From the NCBI GenBank assembly GCA_046757725.1, contig JBHHYU010000005.1, forward strand, positions 1 to 64,000: DNA of 64,000 nt, in the 5' to 3' direction. The first letter of the stretch is position 1. Each line of letters opens with the position of its first letter. Of this stretch, positions 7,960-16,988 are shown one piece after another. Source of the DNA: JBHHYU01 sp046757725. Its GTDB lineage: Bacteria > Desulfobacterota > Binatia > UBA9968. The position numbers and the translations under genes are program-made. The notes under the pieces were generated by a model. That model did not search any database. It was not told the DNA's origin and saw only the letters and a list, made by a program, of their open reading frames with translations.

Positions 7960-10593
7960 CTAAATGGAAAAAGGATAGAGTTTTTCCGGATCGAACTTAA
8001 GGTCACTGATGGCCTTCTCCACCACCTGCGCCTCCAGACTGCCTCGCTCGGATAGCGCATAGAGAGTTGCAATAACAGTTGTTTCAGCGTCCACTTCGAA
8101 AAAACGTCGGAGACGATGCCGAGTATCGCTTCTGCCGAATCCATCGGTTCCAAGGGTGATAAGGCCACCTGGAACCCAGGGGGCGATCTGGTCCGGAACC
8201 AGCCTTACATAGTCCGATATGGCTACAAAAGGGCCCTTCTCATTCTCAAGGAGACCCTCCAAGTATGATTTCTTAGCCGGCGATGTCGGATGCAGCATGT
8301 TCCATCTTCTGGCCCGCAATGCGTCATTCCTCAACAATTTGTAACTTGTTGCGCTCCATACATCAGCAGAAACGTCATATTTTGCCGCCAATATGTCTTG
8401 GGCCTTCAGGGCTTCATTTAAAAGCGGACCGCTTCCTAATATATGGGTTTTGTAAGGTTTCTTTGCTTGGCCTTTCCGGAACTTATAAAGGCCTTTAAGA
8501 ATTCCTTGCTCTACCCCTTCCGGCATCTCGGGCATCAGGTGATTCTCATTATAGAGTGTTAAATAGTAAAATACCTCTTCTCCCTTCTCATACATTCGCC
8601 GCATCCCGTCCTGGATGATTACAGCGATTTCATAGGCAAAGGCCGGATCATAAGTGAATAGGGTAGGAATCATACTCGCGAGAATCTGACTGTGGCCGTC
8701 TTGGTGTTGTAACCCCTCACCGTTGAGGGTGCTTCGTCCGGCAGTAGCGCCCAACAGAAACCCCTTGGCTCTAGTATCACCAGCAGCCCACATGAGATCG
8801 CCGATTCTTTGAAAACTAAACATGGAGTAGAAGATATAGAACGGAATTGTAGGAAATCCGTAGGTAACGTCGCTGCTGCCCGCGGCTATGAAAGAAGACA
8901 TGGCACCAGCCTCGGTTATTCCCTCTTCGAGAATCTGACCGTCTTGGGCCTCCTGGTAGTACAGGAGAGTTCCACGGTCGACGGGATCGTAGAGTTGCCC
9001 CTTGGGTGAATAGATTCCAATTTCGCGAAAAAGACCATCCATACCGAAGGTCCTCGCCTCATCGGGAATAATGGGGACGATTCGTTTTCCGATCCGTTTG
9101 TCACGCAAGAGCTTACTCAGAATACGGACAAATGCCATCGTCGTGGATATCGAAAGGTCCTTAGAAGCTCTAAGAAATTCTCCATAAAACTCAAGCGAAG
9201 GAACGGAAATAGGTCCGGTTTTATGCTTGCGCTGAGGCAGAAATCCGCCCAGATGTCTTCTGCGTTCCAGGAGGTATTTTGTTTCAGGACTGGACAGAGC
9301 CGGACGGTAAAAGGGTGCTTCCACCACCTCTTCATCTGATAAAGGAACGCCGAACCGGGAACGAAATTCTCTTAACTCCTTTTCATTGAGGAGTTTCTGC
9401 TGGTGAGTGATATTTCTTCCTTCCCCTGCTTCGCCCAATCCATAACCCTTTATGGTCTTGGCCAAGATGACCGTTGGGGAACCTTTGTGCTCTACACCGG
9501 CTCGGTAAGCCGCATAGATTTTCTGTGGATCGTGCCCTCCCCGAAGAAGTTTATGGATCTGGTTGTCGGTCAGATGATTGACCAGCCCCAAAAGTTCCGG
9601 ATATTTGCCGAAGAAGTGTTTTCTTGTGTAGCTTCCTGGTTCCACGGAATATTTTTGATAATCTCCGTCCACCGCCTCTTCCATACGCTTGACCAAAAGT
9701 CCTTTGTCATCGGCTTTGAGAAGGGGATCCCAATCGGAACCCCATATCAGTTTGATAACGTTCCAACCTGCGCCACGAAAAAGGGCTTCGAGCTCCTGTA
9801 TGATTTTCCCATTTCCCCTGACTGGTCCATCCAAACGTTGCAGATTGCAGTTAACGACCCAGATTAGGTTGTCGAGATTTTCCCGTGATGCCAGTGTCAA
9901 GGCCCCCGAAGCCTCCGGTTCATCCATCTCACCATCGCCCACGAAACACCATATTTTTGGTTCTTCTCCGGTCAGAAACCCCCGGCCTCGTAAGTACCTG
10001 CTGAAACGTGCCTGGTAAATCGACATGATCGGGGCAAGACCCATACAAACACTAGGAAACTGCCAGAAATCCGGCATCAGAAAAGGATGTGGATAGGAGG
10101 GCAGCCCTCCGCCCTTAGCAAATTCTTGGCGGAAATTATGCAGATATTTAGCATCTAACCTCCACTCCAGATACGCTCTGGCGTAGATGCCTGGAGAGGC
10201 ATGCCCTTGAAAGAAAATGATGTCTGCGGGAGTGTTCCCGTCTCCGCCCCTAAAAAAATGATTGAACCCGACTTCGTAAAGGGTTGCACAAGACGCATAG
10301 GTAGAGATATGCCCACCGATTCCGTGGTGAATCCGGTTAGCCTTGACTACCATAGCCATTGCGTTCCAGCGGACATAACTCTTGATACGCCTCTCAACCT
10401 GACGCTCCCCTGGATAGATAGGTTCTCTTTCAGGTGGAATCGTATTGATATAGGGAGTGGTAAGGGGGAGCGGTATATGCATCCCCGCCTCACGTAACTT
10501 TGAAATGAGCTTGTTTAAAAGGCCGGGGGCTTGCTCGGAAAGGGCATCCTTATCCGTAAAAACAGCCGGTTGCGCCTTCTCTTCTAATTCCAC
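7960..10593 (-). CDS. aceE: Pyruvate dehydrogenase E1, homodimeric type
   Basis: 877 residues, close to the 887 of E. coli AceE. The thiamine-diphosphate motif is GDGEMDEPEASGAL...NCNLQRLDG. It decarboxylates pyruvate and reductively acetylates the lipoyl group of E2. The start is GTG at 10593, supported by GGAG eight bases upstream. It is the first gene of aceE-aceF-lpdA and is divergent from a lipoate ligase-like gene. An AT-rich box at 10661-10670 can serve as a -10 element in both directions. Confidence 0.97.
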   Translation of the reverse strand: MELEEKAQPAVFTDKDALSEQAPGLLNKLISKLREAGMHIPLPLTTPYINTIPPEREPIYPGERQVERRIKSYVRWNAMAMVVKANRIHHGIGGHISTYASCATLYEVGFNHFFRGGDGNTPADIIFFQGHASPGIYARAYLEWRLDAKYLHNFRQEFAKGGGLPSYPHPFLMPDFWQFPSVCMGLAPIMSIYQARFSRYLRGRGFLTGEEPKIWCFVGDGEMDEPEASGALTLASRENLDNLIWVVNCNLQRLDGPVRGNGKIIQELEALFRGAGWNVIKLIWGSDWDPLLKADDKGLLVKRMEEAVDGDYQKYSVEPGSYTRKHFFGKYPELLGLVNHLTDNQIHKLLRGGHDPQKIYAAYRAGVEHKGSPTVILAKTIKGYGLGEAGEGRNITHQQKLLNEKELREFRSRFGVPLSDEEVVEAPFYRPALSSPETKYLLERRRHLGGFLPQRKHKTGPISVPSLEFYGEFLRASKDLSISTTMAFVRILSKLLRDKRIGKRIVPIIPDEARTFGMDGLFREIGIYSPKGQLYDPVDRGTLLYYQEAQDGQILEEGITEAGAMSSFIAAGSSDVTYGFPTIPFYIFYSMFSFQRIGDLMWAAGDTRAKGFLLGATAGRSTLNGEGLQHQDGHSQILASMIPTLFTYDPAFAYEIAVIIQDGMRRMYEKGEEVFYYLTLYNENHLMPEMPEGVEQGILKGLYKFRKGQAKKPYKTHILGSGPLLNEALKAQDILAAKYDVSADVWSATSYKLLRNDALRARRWNMLHPTSPAKKSYLEGLLENEKGPFVAISDYVRLVPDQIAPWVPGGLITLGTDGFGRSDTRHRLRRFFEVDAETTVIATLYALSERGSLEAQVVEKAISDLKFDPEKLYPFSI

Positions 10594-10641
10594 GTCTCTA
10601 TCTCCTACCCAATTCGAGATTTAAAGTTGAAGGAATGTGGT

Positions 10642-10670
10642 TTAACTCGTTTCCAGGAGTTTAGTATAAT
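10642..10670 (+). promoter_or_regulatory. Probable sigma-70 promoter of the lipoate ligase-like gene
   Basis: TTAACT (10642-10647), a 17-base spacer, then a perfect TATAAT (10665-10670). The predicted transcript would begin about nine bases before the ATG at 10686, and no Shine-Dalgarno is present, so the mRNA may be almost leaderless. The same AT box read on the minus strand gives TATACT (10668-10663), usable for aceE. Seen by inspection only. Confidence 0.55.
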
Positions 10671-10685
10671 AGCTTCTGCGCCAAC

Positions 10686-11402
10686 ATGGAATACATTGAT
10701 CTAACCCTGCCTAGGCCGGAGCAAAATCTAGCATGCGATGAGGCTCTAACTGATATGTGTGAAGCGGGATACGGCCGCGAGATTTTGAGATTTTGGGAGC
10801 CCCGTGAATACTTTGTGGTTGTAGGATATTCAAATAAAACGGCTTTGGAGGTTAACCTGCTATCCTGTAGGAAACGGCGTATTCCCATATTTAGGCGGCG
10901 TTCTGGAGGCGGGACCATATTGCAGGGTCCCGGATGCCTGAACTATTCATTGGTTTTAAAAATCCAAGACTCGTCACCTATGAATAACATTTCAGGAACA
11001 ACCGCCCACATTATGAAATGTCATAGGAAAGCTATACAAGAGATTATAGGGTCTAAGGTTGAAATTCAAGGCGTCAGCGATCTCACCTTAGGGATGTTAA
11101 AATTTTCGGGAAATGCCCAATACCGGAAAAGACGAGTTTTATTGTTTCACGGTACTTTTCTGCTTCATTTCAACATTCCACTTATGGAAAAGATACTCCA
11201 ACTACCCTCAAAACGACCCCTTTATCGTTTTGACCGCTGTCACGAAGAATTTCTCGTTAATTTGAATCTGCCCTCTCAGAAAGTTAAGGAGGGCCTTCGA
11301 AAGGCATGGCATGCTACCAAAGCCCTACAACACATTCCCCGCGAAAGAATAGATGGCACGGTAAAAATGTACTCCACCGAACAATGGAGAGTTAAAACCT
11401 AG
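10686..11402 (+). CDS. Lipoate-protein ligase A family protein (BPL_LplA_LipB fold)
   Basis: 238 residues with the family core RRRSGGGTILQGPGCLNYSL and the downstream lysine loop KFSGNAQYRKR, which corresponds to the lipoyl-AMP-contacting lysine. It lacks the C-terminal accessory domain of E. coli LplA. Members attach lipoate or octanoate to E2/GcvH lysines, or transfer octanoyl groups. The divergent placement against the pyruvate dehydrogenase operon points to the E2 lipoyl domain as substrate. No ribosome-binding site is seen before the ATG. Confidence 0.85.
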   Translation: MEYIDLTLPRPEQNLACDEALTDMCEAGYGREILRFWEPREYFVVVGYSNKTALEVNLLSCRKRRIPIFRRRSGGGTILQGPGCLNYSLVLKIQDSSPMNNISGTTAHIMKCHRKAIQEIIGSKVEIQGVSDLTLGMLKFSGNAQYRKRRVLLFHGTFLLHFNIPLMEKILQLPSKRPLYRFDRCHEEFLVNLNLPSQKVKEGLRKAWHATKALQHIPRERIDGTVKMYSTEQWRVKT

Positions 11403-11583
11403 CCGGAAGATTTTCCCGACTTTTCGGTTGGTGGAGGCGGTGCAAGAGCATGAAGAACTACTCTCTACCGTTTCCTTTTGGCTGAAATAGCCCGGTTCTA
11501 CCAGATAGAAGTGGAAATTCCTTCCACTTATTAGCTTCCTACAGAATCCAAAGAAAGAGCTATTTTGCGGCTGTCGGAAAAGG

Positions 11584-11615
11584 AAGCGGCGGCCCGGCGT
11601 GGACCGCCGCTTTTT
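11584..11615 (+). terminator. Intrinsic terminator between convergent genes
   Basis: Nine-base perfect stem AAGCGGCGG / CCGCCGCTT with an 11-base loop followed by TTTTTG. It lies about 180 bases after the ligase stop and 29 bases before the RTX gene stop. It faces the plus strand and, because the stem starts with A residues, may act weakly for the opposite strand. Confidence 0.8.
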
Positions 11616-11643
11616 GAGGACTGTTTGAACGACTCACAGCAGA

Positions 11644-12369
11644 TCAGATTACAGTTTCGCAGCTGACATCGATCGTATTCGTGGGACCGCCACCCTGACA
11701 GACATCGGTTCCAGCGCCGCCGCTAATCGTGTCATCATCGAGGCCGCCTCCAATCGTGTCGGCTCCATCGCCCCCGTTAATGATGTCTTGTCCGCGACCG
11801 CCGCTAAGCACGTCGTCACCAGGCCCACCCCTGATCGTGTCGTCTCCAGTAGCTCCATGAATTGCGTCATCTTCGTCCCCGCCCCTAAGGTCATCGCCGC
11901 CTGGCCCGCCGTCTATCATGTCGTCACCTAGCCCACCCCTAATCGTGTCGGGACCTCTGTCGCCAGTGATTCTATCGTTACCTGATCCTCCTCTTATCGT
12001 GTCACCGTCGCTGCCACCGAAGATCCTATCGTTGCCTGCATTGCCGCTAATCGTGTCAGGGCCGTCGCCACCAAAGATTCTGTCGTTGCCTGATCCTCCC
12101 TGGATCTCGTCGGCTCCACTGTTCCCGAAGATTTCGTCCCGGCCGGAGCCGCCACAAATTATGTCGTCGCCACCACGCCCGATTATCGTATCATTACCAC
12201 CAAAGCCATGGATCACGTCAGCTCCGCTTGTACCTATGAGAACGTCAGGACCAGGAGTCCCCGGGATGGTTACGGCTGCGCCTTGGCATAGCGGCTGCCC
12301 ATATGCCGGGTAAGATGAAGCCATAAACAAGCCGATCACAATTGCTACCAAAACCGTAAAATTTTTCAT
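11644..12369 (-). CDS. Exported RTX-type calcium-binding beta-roll protein
   Basis: About 241 residues. The start Met has AGGAGG eight bases upstream and begins a signal peptide (MKNFTVLVAIVIGLFMASSYPAYG). Almost all of the mature protein is tandem GGxGxDxI nonapeptides (for example GGSGNDRIFGGDGPDTI), the hemolysin-type calcium-binding beta-roll. It ends in a short tail with paired cysteines (VCQGG...VSCETVI). A Sec signal peptide with no C-terminal type I secretion region is unlike classical RTX toxins. The protein is probably a small secreted or surface calcium-binding module. No catalytic domain is present. Confidence 0.85.
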   Translation of the reverse strand: MKNFTVLVAIVIGLFMASSYPAYGQPLCQGAAVTIPGTPGPDVLIGTSGADVIHGFGGNDTIIGRGGDDIICGGSGRDEIFGNSGADEIQGGSGNDRIFGGDGPDTISGNAGNDRIFGGSDGDTIRGGSGNDRITGDRGPDTIRGGLGDDMIDGGPGGDDLRGGDEDDAIHGATGDDTIRGGPGDDVLSGGRGQDIINGGDGADTIGGGLDDDTISGGAGTDVCQGGGPTNTIDVSCETVI

Positions 12370-12875
12370 CGGCGATACCTCCTTTAAATTTAGTCCCTTC
12401 AACCCAGTCCATACTCTCATTTAAAAAACAGCACAGCCTTACGAACTAACTCAAAGAGTGCCCAGCTCCAATCTGCCCTTTTACCCCTCCCAGAAACATC
12501 TCCGTCCCTCATCTTAAGTCTCAAATCATAGTAAAACCCAATCAAAGCTCGGGACGGCCGCTCCCTGTCGGAATCTACCAGGCTATATTCCGCGTCAGAA
12601 TGCTTGACAGGGGAGAGCTACGATATCCTAACAAGAAAACTTTAGCGTTGGGAATTTAAGGGAAGTTAATGGAACTATTTGGCGTAGATGTGTAGGGAGT
12701 CTACCATAGGATTTTGGGTCCTGACGGAGGCGTGGGTCTCGGGGCAAGGGGACGAAGGGACTGGGGGTGTATATCCTAGGTATCTTTGCTTATATAACGT
12801 TGTTGACTAGCTTGAATTACTTCTAGATGTTTTTCTGAAACAGAAACGACGGCCTGTTGTGGACCCTGTTTCTTA
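12370..12875. other. Non-coding gap between RTX gene and adenylation gene
   Basis: 506 bases with no supported gene. It must hold the promoter of the minus-strand RTX gene, but no convincing -35/-10 pair was found. A six-base hairpin TTTCTG-AAA-CAGAAA at 12832-12846 lies just after the adenylation gene stop; read on the minus strand it is followed by a short A-rich run, so it is at best a weak terminator. Confidence 0.5.
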
Positions 12876-14924
12876 CTACTTGCTTTCGTCCGCAAGCCGC
12901 TTTTGTGCTTCCTCATTAGAGATGGATTCCAACTCAGCCAACATGCGAGCCAGCTCTTCGTCCCCGGCCTTCTTCGCCATGTTCTCCGTAATGATCAAAG
13001 CCATGCCTGCAACTGTGGGAGACTCGAAGAGGGATTTTATGGGCAATTCTACTTTGAATGTTTTGATTACTCGCGAGATGACCTGGGTGGCGTTGAGGGA
13101 GTGACCTCCTAGATCGAAAAAATTGTCATAGATGCCCACTTGATCGAGACCCAAAACCTCGGCCCAGACACCCGCCACCGTCACCTCAACCGGAGTGTGG
13201 GGCGCTACGAAGGTCCCGTTCAGATTCGGTCTGCTTCGACCGAGGGTGGGCAACGCGCGGCGGTCCACCTTGCCGTTGGGAGTCAGCGGCATCCTTTTTA
13301 AATTAACGAAGGCGGTGGGTATCATGTAGTCGGGAAGTCTACCTTTTAGGTAACGGCGCAGCTCTTCGGTAGATGGACCAAAGCTGTTCCGCAAGACCAG
13401 ATAGGCCACCAAGCATGGGTCACCCTGCCCGTCTTCCCGACTCGTAACGATGGCCTCATTGATTCCAGGGATATCGAGCAGCGCCAACTCGATCTCTGCA
13501 ACTTCGATGCGGAAACCTCTAACTTTTACTTGGAAGTCTCTTCGCCCGAGATGCTCAAGGCTGCCGTCCGGACGCATGCGGCCCAAGTCTCCTGTGAGAT
13601 AAATTCGCTGGGCTTCACTGCCGGGGTCGCATGGAAATCTGGTCTGAGTTAAGTGGGGATTTTGCCAGTAGCCCGGCGAAAGATAGTCACTGCTCACCGC
13701 AATTTCACCCGCATGACCGACGCCGATCTCTTCCCGGCTCTCACCGAGCAACAGGATCTTCTTGTCTTGCACCGGGTATCCTGTCGGAACAACGGTTCCG
13801 GTGATCTGCGATTGCTTATCGAGGAAGTACTGACGGATCCATCCGGTCTCAGTGGATCCCATCCCTGTGTAAAGAATGCTAGTTGCCGAGAAATACTTCT
13901 TGTATAACTCTACGTCTTTTATGAGAACCCTCTCACCTCCAAATCGACATAGGCGAAGCCTGGGAAACTTTTCTTTTCCAGTCAGGCCGGCAACGAAACT
14001 GCGGAAGACCGTGGGGACCGAAATGTAAAACGTGATCTCTTCGCGAATAAGGAAGTCTGCCAAGTTCGCCAAACCCTCGTGTTTAATATCGAACGGATAC
14101 ACGGCTGCCCCGTTGAGTAAAGGGCCGAAAATACCTCTCACGGAACCGTTGACGCTGTAAGAGTAGAATAGGGTCATCCGGTCGTCCGGACAGATGCGGA
14201 GAGTGTTCGTATACAGCATGACCTCATGAAGCACGTTGCGGTGGTTTTGGACAACGCCCTTTGGCTGTCCCGTTGAACCGGATGTGTACAGAATATACGC
14301 TAGCGGGTCCGACGATAGTGACAAGTCCAGATTCTTTGCGGACAAACTCGTAGTGACTCGGTCAATGTTAATCAGTGAAACCGGACCCTGAACCAACCGT
14401 TTGGCCAAGGAAAGATTTTTGGTGTTGGTGACTATCAGCCCGGCCTGTGAATCTTTGAGAATGTAGGCGGTTCTTGAAAGGGGATACAAGGGATCCAGGG
14501 GCACGTACATTTTACGTGCTTTCAAAGCACCGAGAATTGCACCAATCATTGGTGCGTTGTGTTCAAAAAGCAGAGCAACTTGCTTGTGTCGTTCGCCGCA
14601 TTGGCCGACGATGGCTCGCGCCACGCGATTGGCAGCTTTATTCAGTTCATCGTATGTAAACTGGTGGGTCCCGGTCTTGACGGCAAGGCGATTAGGATAC
14701 TTCCGCACCATTTGCTCGAAGCGGTCCGGGATCGATTGCTCGATCTCATCCCTCTTGAACTCAATAAACTTTCCTGTCGGGTGGAAACATTTGTCTCGGA
14801 TAGCTTGCTGCTCCGGTGGAAGATCAGAAATTGCAGTGGAAATATTGGTCATATGCTGCTGGCGGATCTCATCGCATACACCTTCTAATACTGGGATAAT
14901 ATTAATCCAATCATGTTCTTCCAT
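12876..14924 (-). CDS. Stand-alone NRPS adenylation-carrier (A-T) protein
   Basis: 682 residues. The adenylation domain spans about residues 65-560: A3 core LYTSGSTGQPKG (211-222), TGD at about 444, and A10 NGKVDR with catalytic Lys552. A carrier domain follows with the phosphopantetheine site DLGGHSLN (Ser609). The tail LARMLAELESISNEEAQ resembles post-carrier linkers. No condensation or thioesterase domain is present. The A4 segment reads SVNGSVRGIFG where amino-acid-activating domains have FDASV, so the alpha-amine-binding Asp is replaced by Asn259. It follows a methyltransferase and a radical SAM gene on the same strand, suggesting a small biosynthetic set. The substrate is unknown. Confidence 0.88.
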   Translation of the reverse strand: MEEHDWINIIPVLEGVCDEIRQQHMTNISTAISDLPPEQQAIRDKCFHPTGKFIEFKRDEIEQSIPDRFEQMVRKYPNRLAVKTGTHQFTYDELNKAANRVARAIVGQCGERHKQVALLFEHNAPMIGAILGALKARKMYVPLDPLYPLSRTAYILKDSQAGLIVTNTKNLSLAKRLVQGPVSLINIDRVTTSLSAKNLDLSLSSDPLAYILYTSGSTGQPKGVVQNHRNVLHEVMLYTNTLRICPDDRMTLFYSYSVNGSVRGIFGPLLNGAAVYPFDIKHEGLANLADFLIREEITFYISVPTVFRSFVAGLTGKEKFPRLRLCRFGGERVLIKDVELYKKYFSATSILYTGMGSTETGWIRQYFLDKQSQITGTVVPTGYPVQDKKILLLGESREEIGVGHAGEIAVSSDYLSPGYWQNPHLTQTRFPCDPGSEAQRIYLTGDLGRMRPDGSLEHLGRRDFQVKVRGFRIEVAEIELALLDIPGINEAIVTSREDGQGDPCLVAYLVLRNSFGPSTEELRRYLKGRLPDYMIPTAFVNLKRMPLTPNGKVDRRALPTLGRSRPNLNGTFVAPHTPVEVTVAGVWAEVLGLDQVGIYDNFFDLGGHSLNATQVISRVIKTFKVELPIKSLFESPTVAGMALIITENMAKKAGDEELARMLAELESISNEEAQKRLADESK

Positions 14925-15031
14925 TCCATTAATCTAGTCAAGCCTTAGGAGGCCCCATATTTTGGGACCGCTTGGGACACTTTGAACGGTCAGGAGGGGA
15001 TTGCTAGGGATCTGGGTCACTCATGCTGGTT

Positions 15032-15601
15032 TCAGCACTTCCGGCAGACGAGATCTCCCTTTGGAAATGGCAAGAGTACACAGTCTACTCGGGTATCGCT
15101 TCGCGCACGGTTCAGGAGATCCGTCACCACGCGGGGCGAAGTCATGTTATCGATAACCAGCCATCCACCGGGCACGAGGTGCGGAACAATCTTCTCGTAG
15201 GTCTTGGCGTTGAGCTCCGGGGGCTCGATATCGGAGAAGCAAAACGCGATCTCCTCAAAACGGTCCGCGTAGTCGAGAGCGTTGCCGTGAACGACTTGGA
15301 CCGAACCTTCCGCTCCGGCGCGGGAGATGTTCTTTCGAGCAAAGGCGACCTTATTTTCATCGAGATCGATCGTAGTGAGCGTAACCCCTTTCGCGCGGGC
15401 AGCCAGGGACAGCCACAGACTAGAGTATCCGCCGCTGGTTCCCAGCTCGAGGAATGCGCCGTGTGGGGCTGACATCGCCAGGAGCGAAAGGCAGCGCCCG
15501 AGGTCTATAGGAACCGAGCGAAGTGACCGATGATCCTGTGCCGTCTGTTCCTCTAGCGCTCGCATCACCTGGTGCATGTTAGCGGAAATGTCATGAAACA
15601 C
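15032..15601 (-). CDS. Class I SAM O-methyltransferase (catechol-OMT/family 3-like)
   Basis: 189 residues. It has the SAM motif LELGTSGGYSSLWL, an acidic residue after strand 2 (TTIDLDENK), and FCFSDIEPPE...VIDNM as in metal-dependent O-methyltransferases. It is shorter than most family members (about 220), so the N-terminal helices are abbreviated. The start is GTG at 15601, with GGAGG five bases upstream inside the preceding gene. The 11-base overlap with the radical SAM gene implies translational coupling. It probably tailors the same product as its neighbours. Confidence 0.8.
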   Translation of the reverse strand: MFHDISANMHQVMRALEEQTAQDHRSLRSVPIDLGRCLSLLAMSAPHGAFLELGTSGGYSSLWLSLAARAKGVTLTTIDLDENKVAFARKNISRAGAEGSVQVVHGNALDYADRFEEIAFCFSDIEPPELNAKTYEKIVPHLVPGGWLVIDNMTSPRVVTDLLNRARSDTRVDCVLLPFPKGDLVCRKC

Positions 15602-16988
15602 TTGAGCCTCCCTCGAGCTTCTCGAACGGCACGCTGCGCCGATTGATCTGATCTTCGATATCGTCCGGATATAGATTCTCGTTCAGCAAAACATAGTCGC
15701 CGTAAGTGCCGTGAACGGGACCAAGCAAGCGACGCTCCGCAAGTAGCCCAGGCCTTCTCTTTCCAAATTGTGGCAAGTTCGACCGATATTTTTGGTAGCA
15801 CTCGTACCAATTGCGCATGAGCTGCACGTAAAAGTCCAATGGAACCGGAGGCTGCTCGGCCTCCTTGCACAGAGCCGTGGACGGCTCCCGCCGCCACTGT
15901 TGAGGACGCGGAAGAATCCCGCGTGACATCAGGTATTCGAAGCCGGCGCTCGTTGATTTGACCGCCTCTGCCACGGATTGATACCCGTGGGGCCGCGCCA
16001 TTTCAACACCAGAGACGAAGCTCGGCTGCATGCCCCCCTTGCCGAAAACATCCTGCGCCTCGCACATCCATCGCACCCAGTTGTCCCAACCGATACGTTG
16101 AGCTTTTCCAGGATTGATCCATTCGAAGAGACGTTTATCCCACACCTCCATGTTGAGGTGTATACTGTCGACACCGGCGGCTTTGTACCATTCCATCTCT
16201 TCCCTCGGCCGCGCATTGACCTCGAATGTAATCTTTGGCTTCGCCGCGCTCTCCTTGATGGCGCGTATGTACTCCCCGTAGAATTCCGATTCGGTTTTCC
16301 CGTGCAGCGTCTTAGTGATGGTTCCGCCGCTAAGCAAGAAGCCGTGCGGACCTGCGTCAACCTTGCGGGCATCGCTCGCGACCGCCTCGACTACTTGCAC
16401 GACATCTTTCACGGATTTTACTGGAGCGGTCAGAGTGAAGTCCCGCGACAACTTCATCTGACGAGCGTTCTGGTTAATGTCACAGAACTTACACTCCTCG
16501 TGAGCCCCCCAGTATTGGCAATTCCTAAAGATCGTAATGAATGTTCCGAATGCCACAATTTCATGATAAGGCGTGCCATCAGGCAAACACTTCGCATAAT
16601 AGTCGGGTATTTTCGGGTATCGGATATCGGCCAGAACGCGCCCTTCCGCTGTCAGTACGAGTCGGCCATCGACCACATCGATGAGGTAAGGAGAATGAGG
16701 GGAAAGAGAAGTCTGAATCCCCACGGGACGTAGGGCGTATGGTCCATTAAGTAGAACGAAGTGCTCGGGAACGCGCCGATGTTCTCCCCTCTTGAGGTCG
16801 GCCATCGGTACGAGATCATAAGAGAACAATCGGTATGACTTGACCAGCGCACCAGCTGTGGCTCGGAGCGCGGCGTCGCTAAACCAATGACCCAGGCTCA
16901 GGAGATGTTGTTTGAGAATAGTCTCCTTGGGAACCTCGGGGTATTTCTGGAAATAAGATTCCAGGACTTCGGCATTAGGTTCGTTCAT
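15591..16988 (-). CDS. Radical SAM-like enzyme with atypical CX8CX2C motif
   Basis: 465 residues. The probable cluster motif is NCQYWGAHEECKFCDIN: Cys157, Cys166 and Cys169, a CX8CX2C spacing instead of the canonical CX3CX2C. Downstream are a glycine-rich GFLLSGGTITKT strand, ITFEVNARP and a DSIHLNMEVWD segment consistent with a radical SAM TIM barrel (biotin synthase-like lineage). About 140 residues precede the motif. It is first in a three-gene minus-strand set with an O-methyltransferase (11-base overlap) and an A-T protein. The reaction is unknown. Confidence 0.75.
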   Translation of the reverse strand: MNEPNAEVLESYFQKYPEVPKETILKQHLLSLGHWFSDAALRATAGALVKSYRLFSYDLVPMADLKRGEHRRVPEHFVLLNGPYALRPVGIQTSLSPHSPYLIDVVDGRLVLTAEGRVLADIRYPKIPDYYAKCLPDGTPYHEIVAFGTFITIFRNCQYWGAHEECKFCDINQNARQMKLSRDFTLTAPVKSVKDVVQVVEAVASDARKVDAGPHGFLLSGGTITKTLHGKTESEFYGEYIRAIKESAAKPKITFEVNARPREEMEWYKAAGVDSIHLNMEVWDKRLFEWINPGKAQRIGWDNWVRWMCEAQDVFGKGGMQPSFVSGVEMARPHGYQSVAEAVKSTSAGFEYLMSRGILPRPQQWRREPSTALCKEAEQPPVPLDFYVQLMRNWYECYQKYRSNLPQFGKRRPGLLAERRLLGPVHGTYGDYVLLNENLYPDDIEDQINRRSVPFEKLEGGSSVS

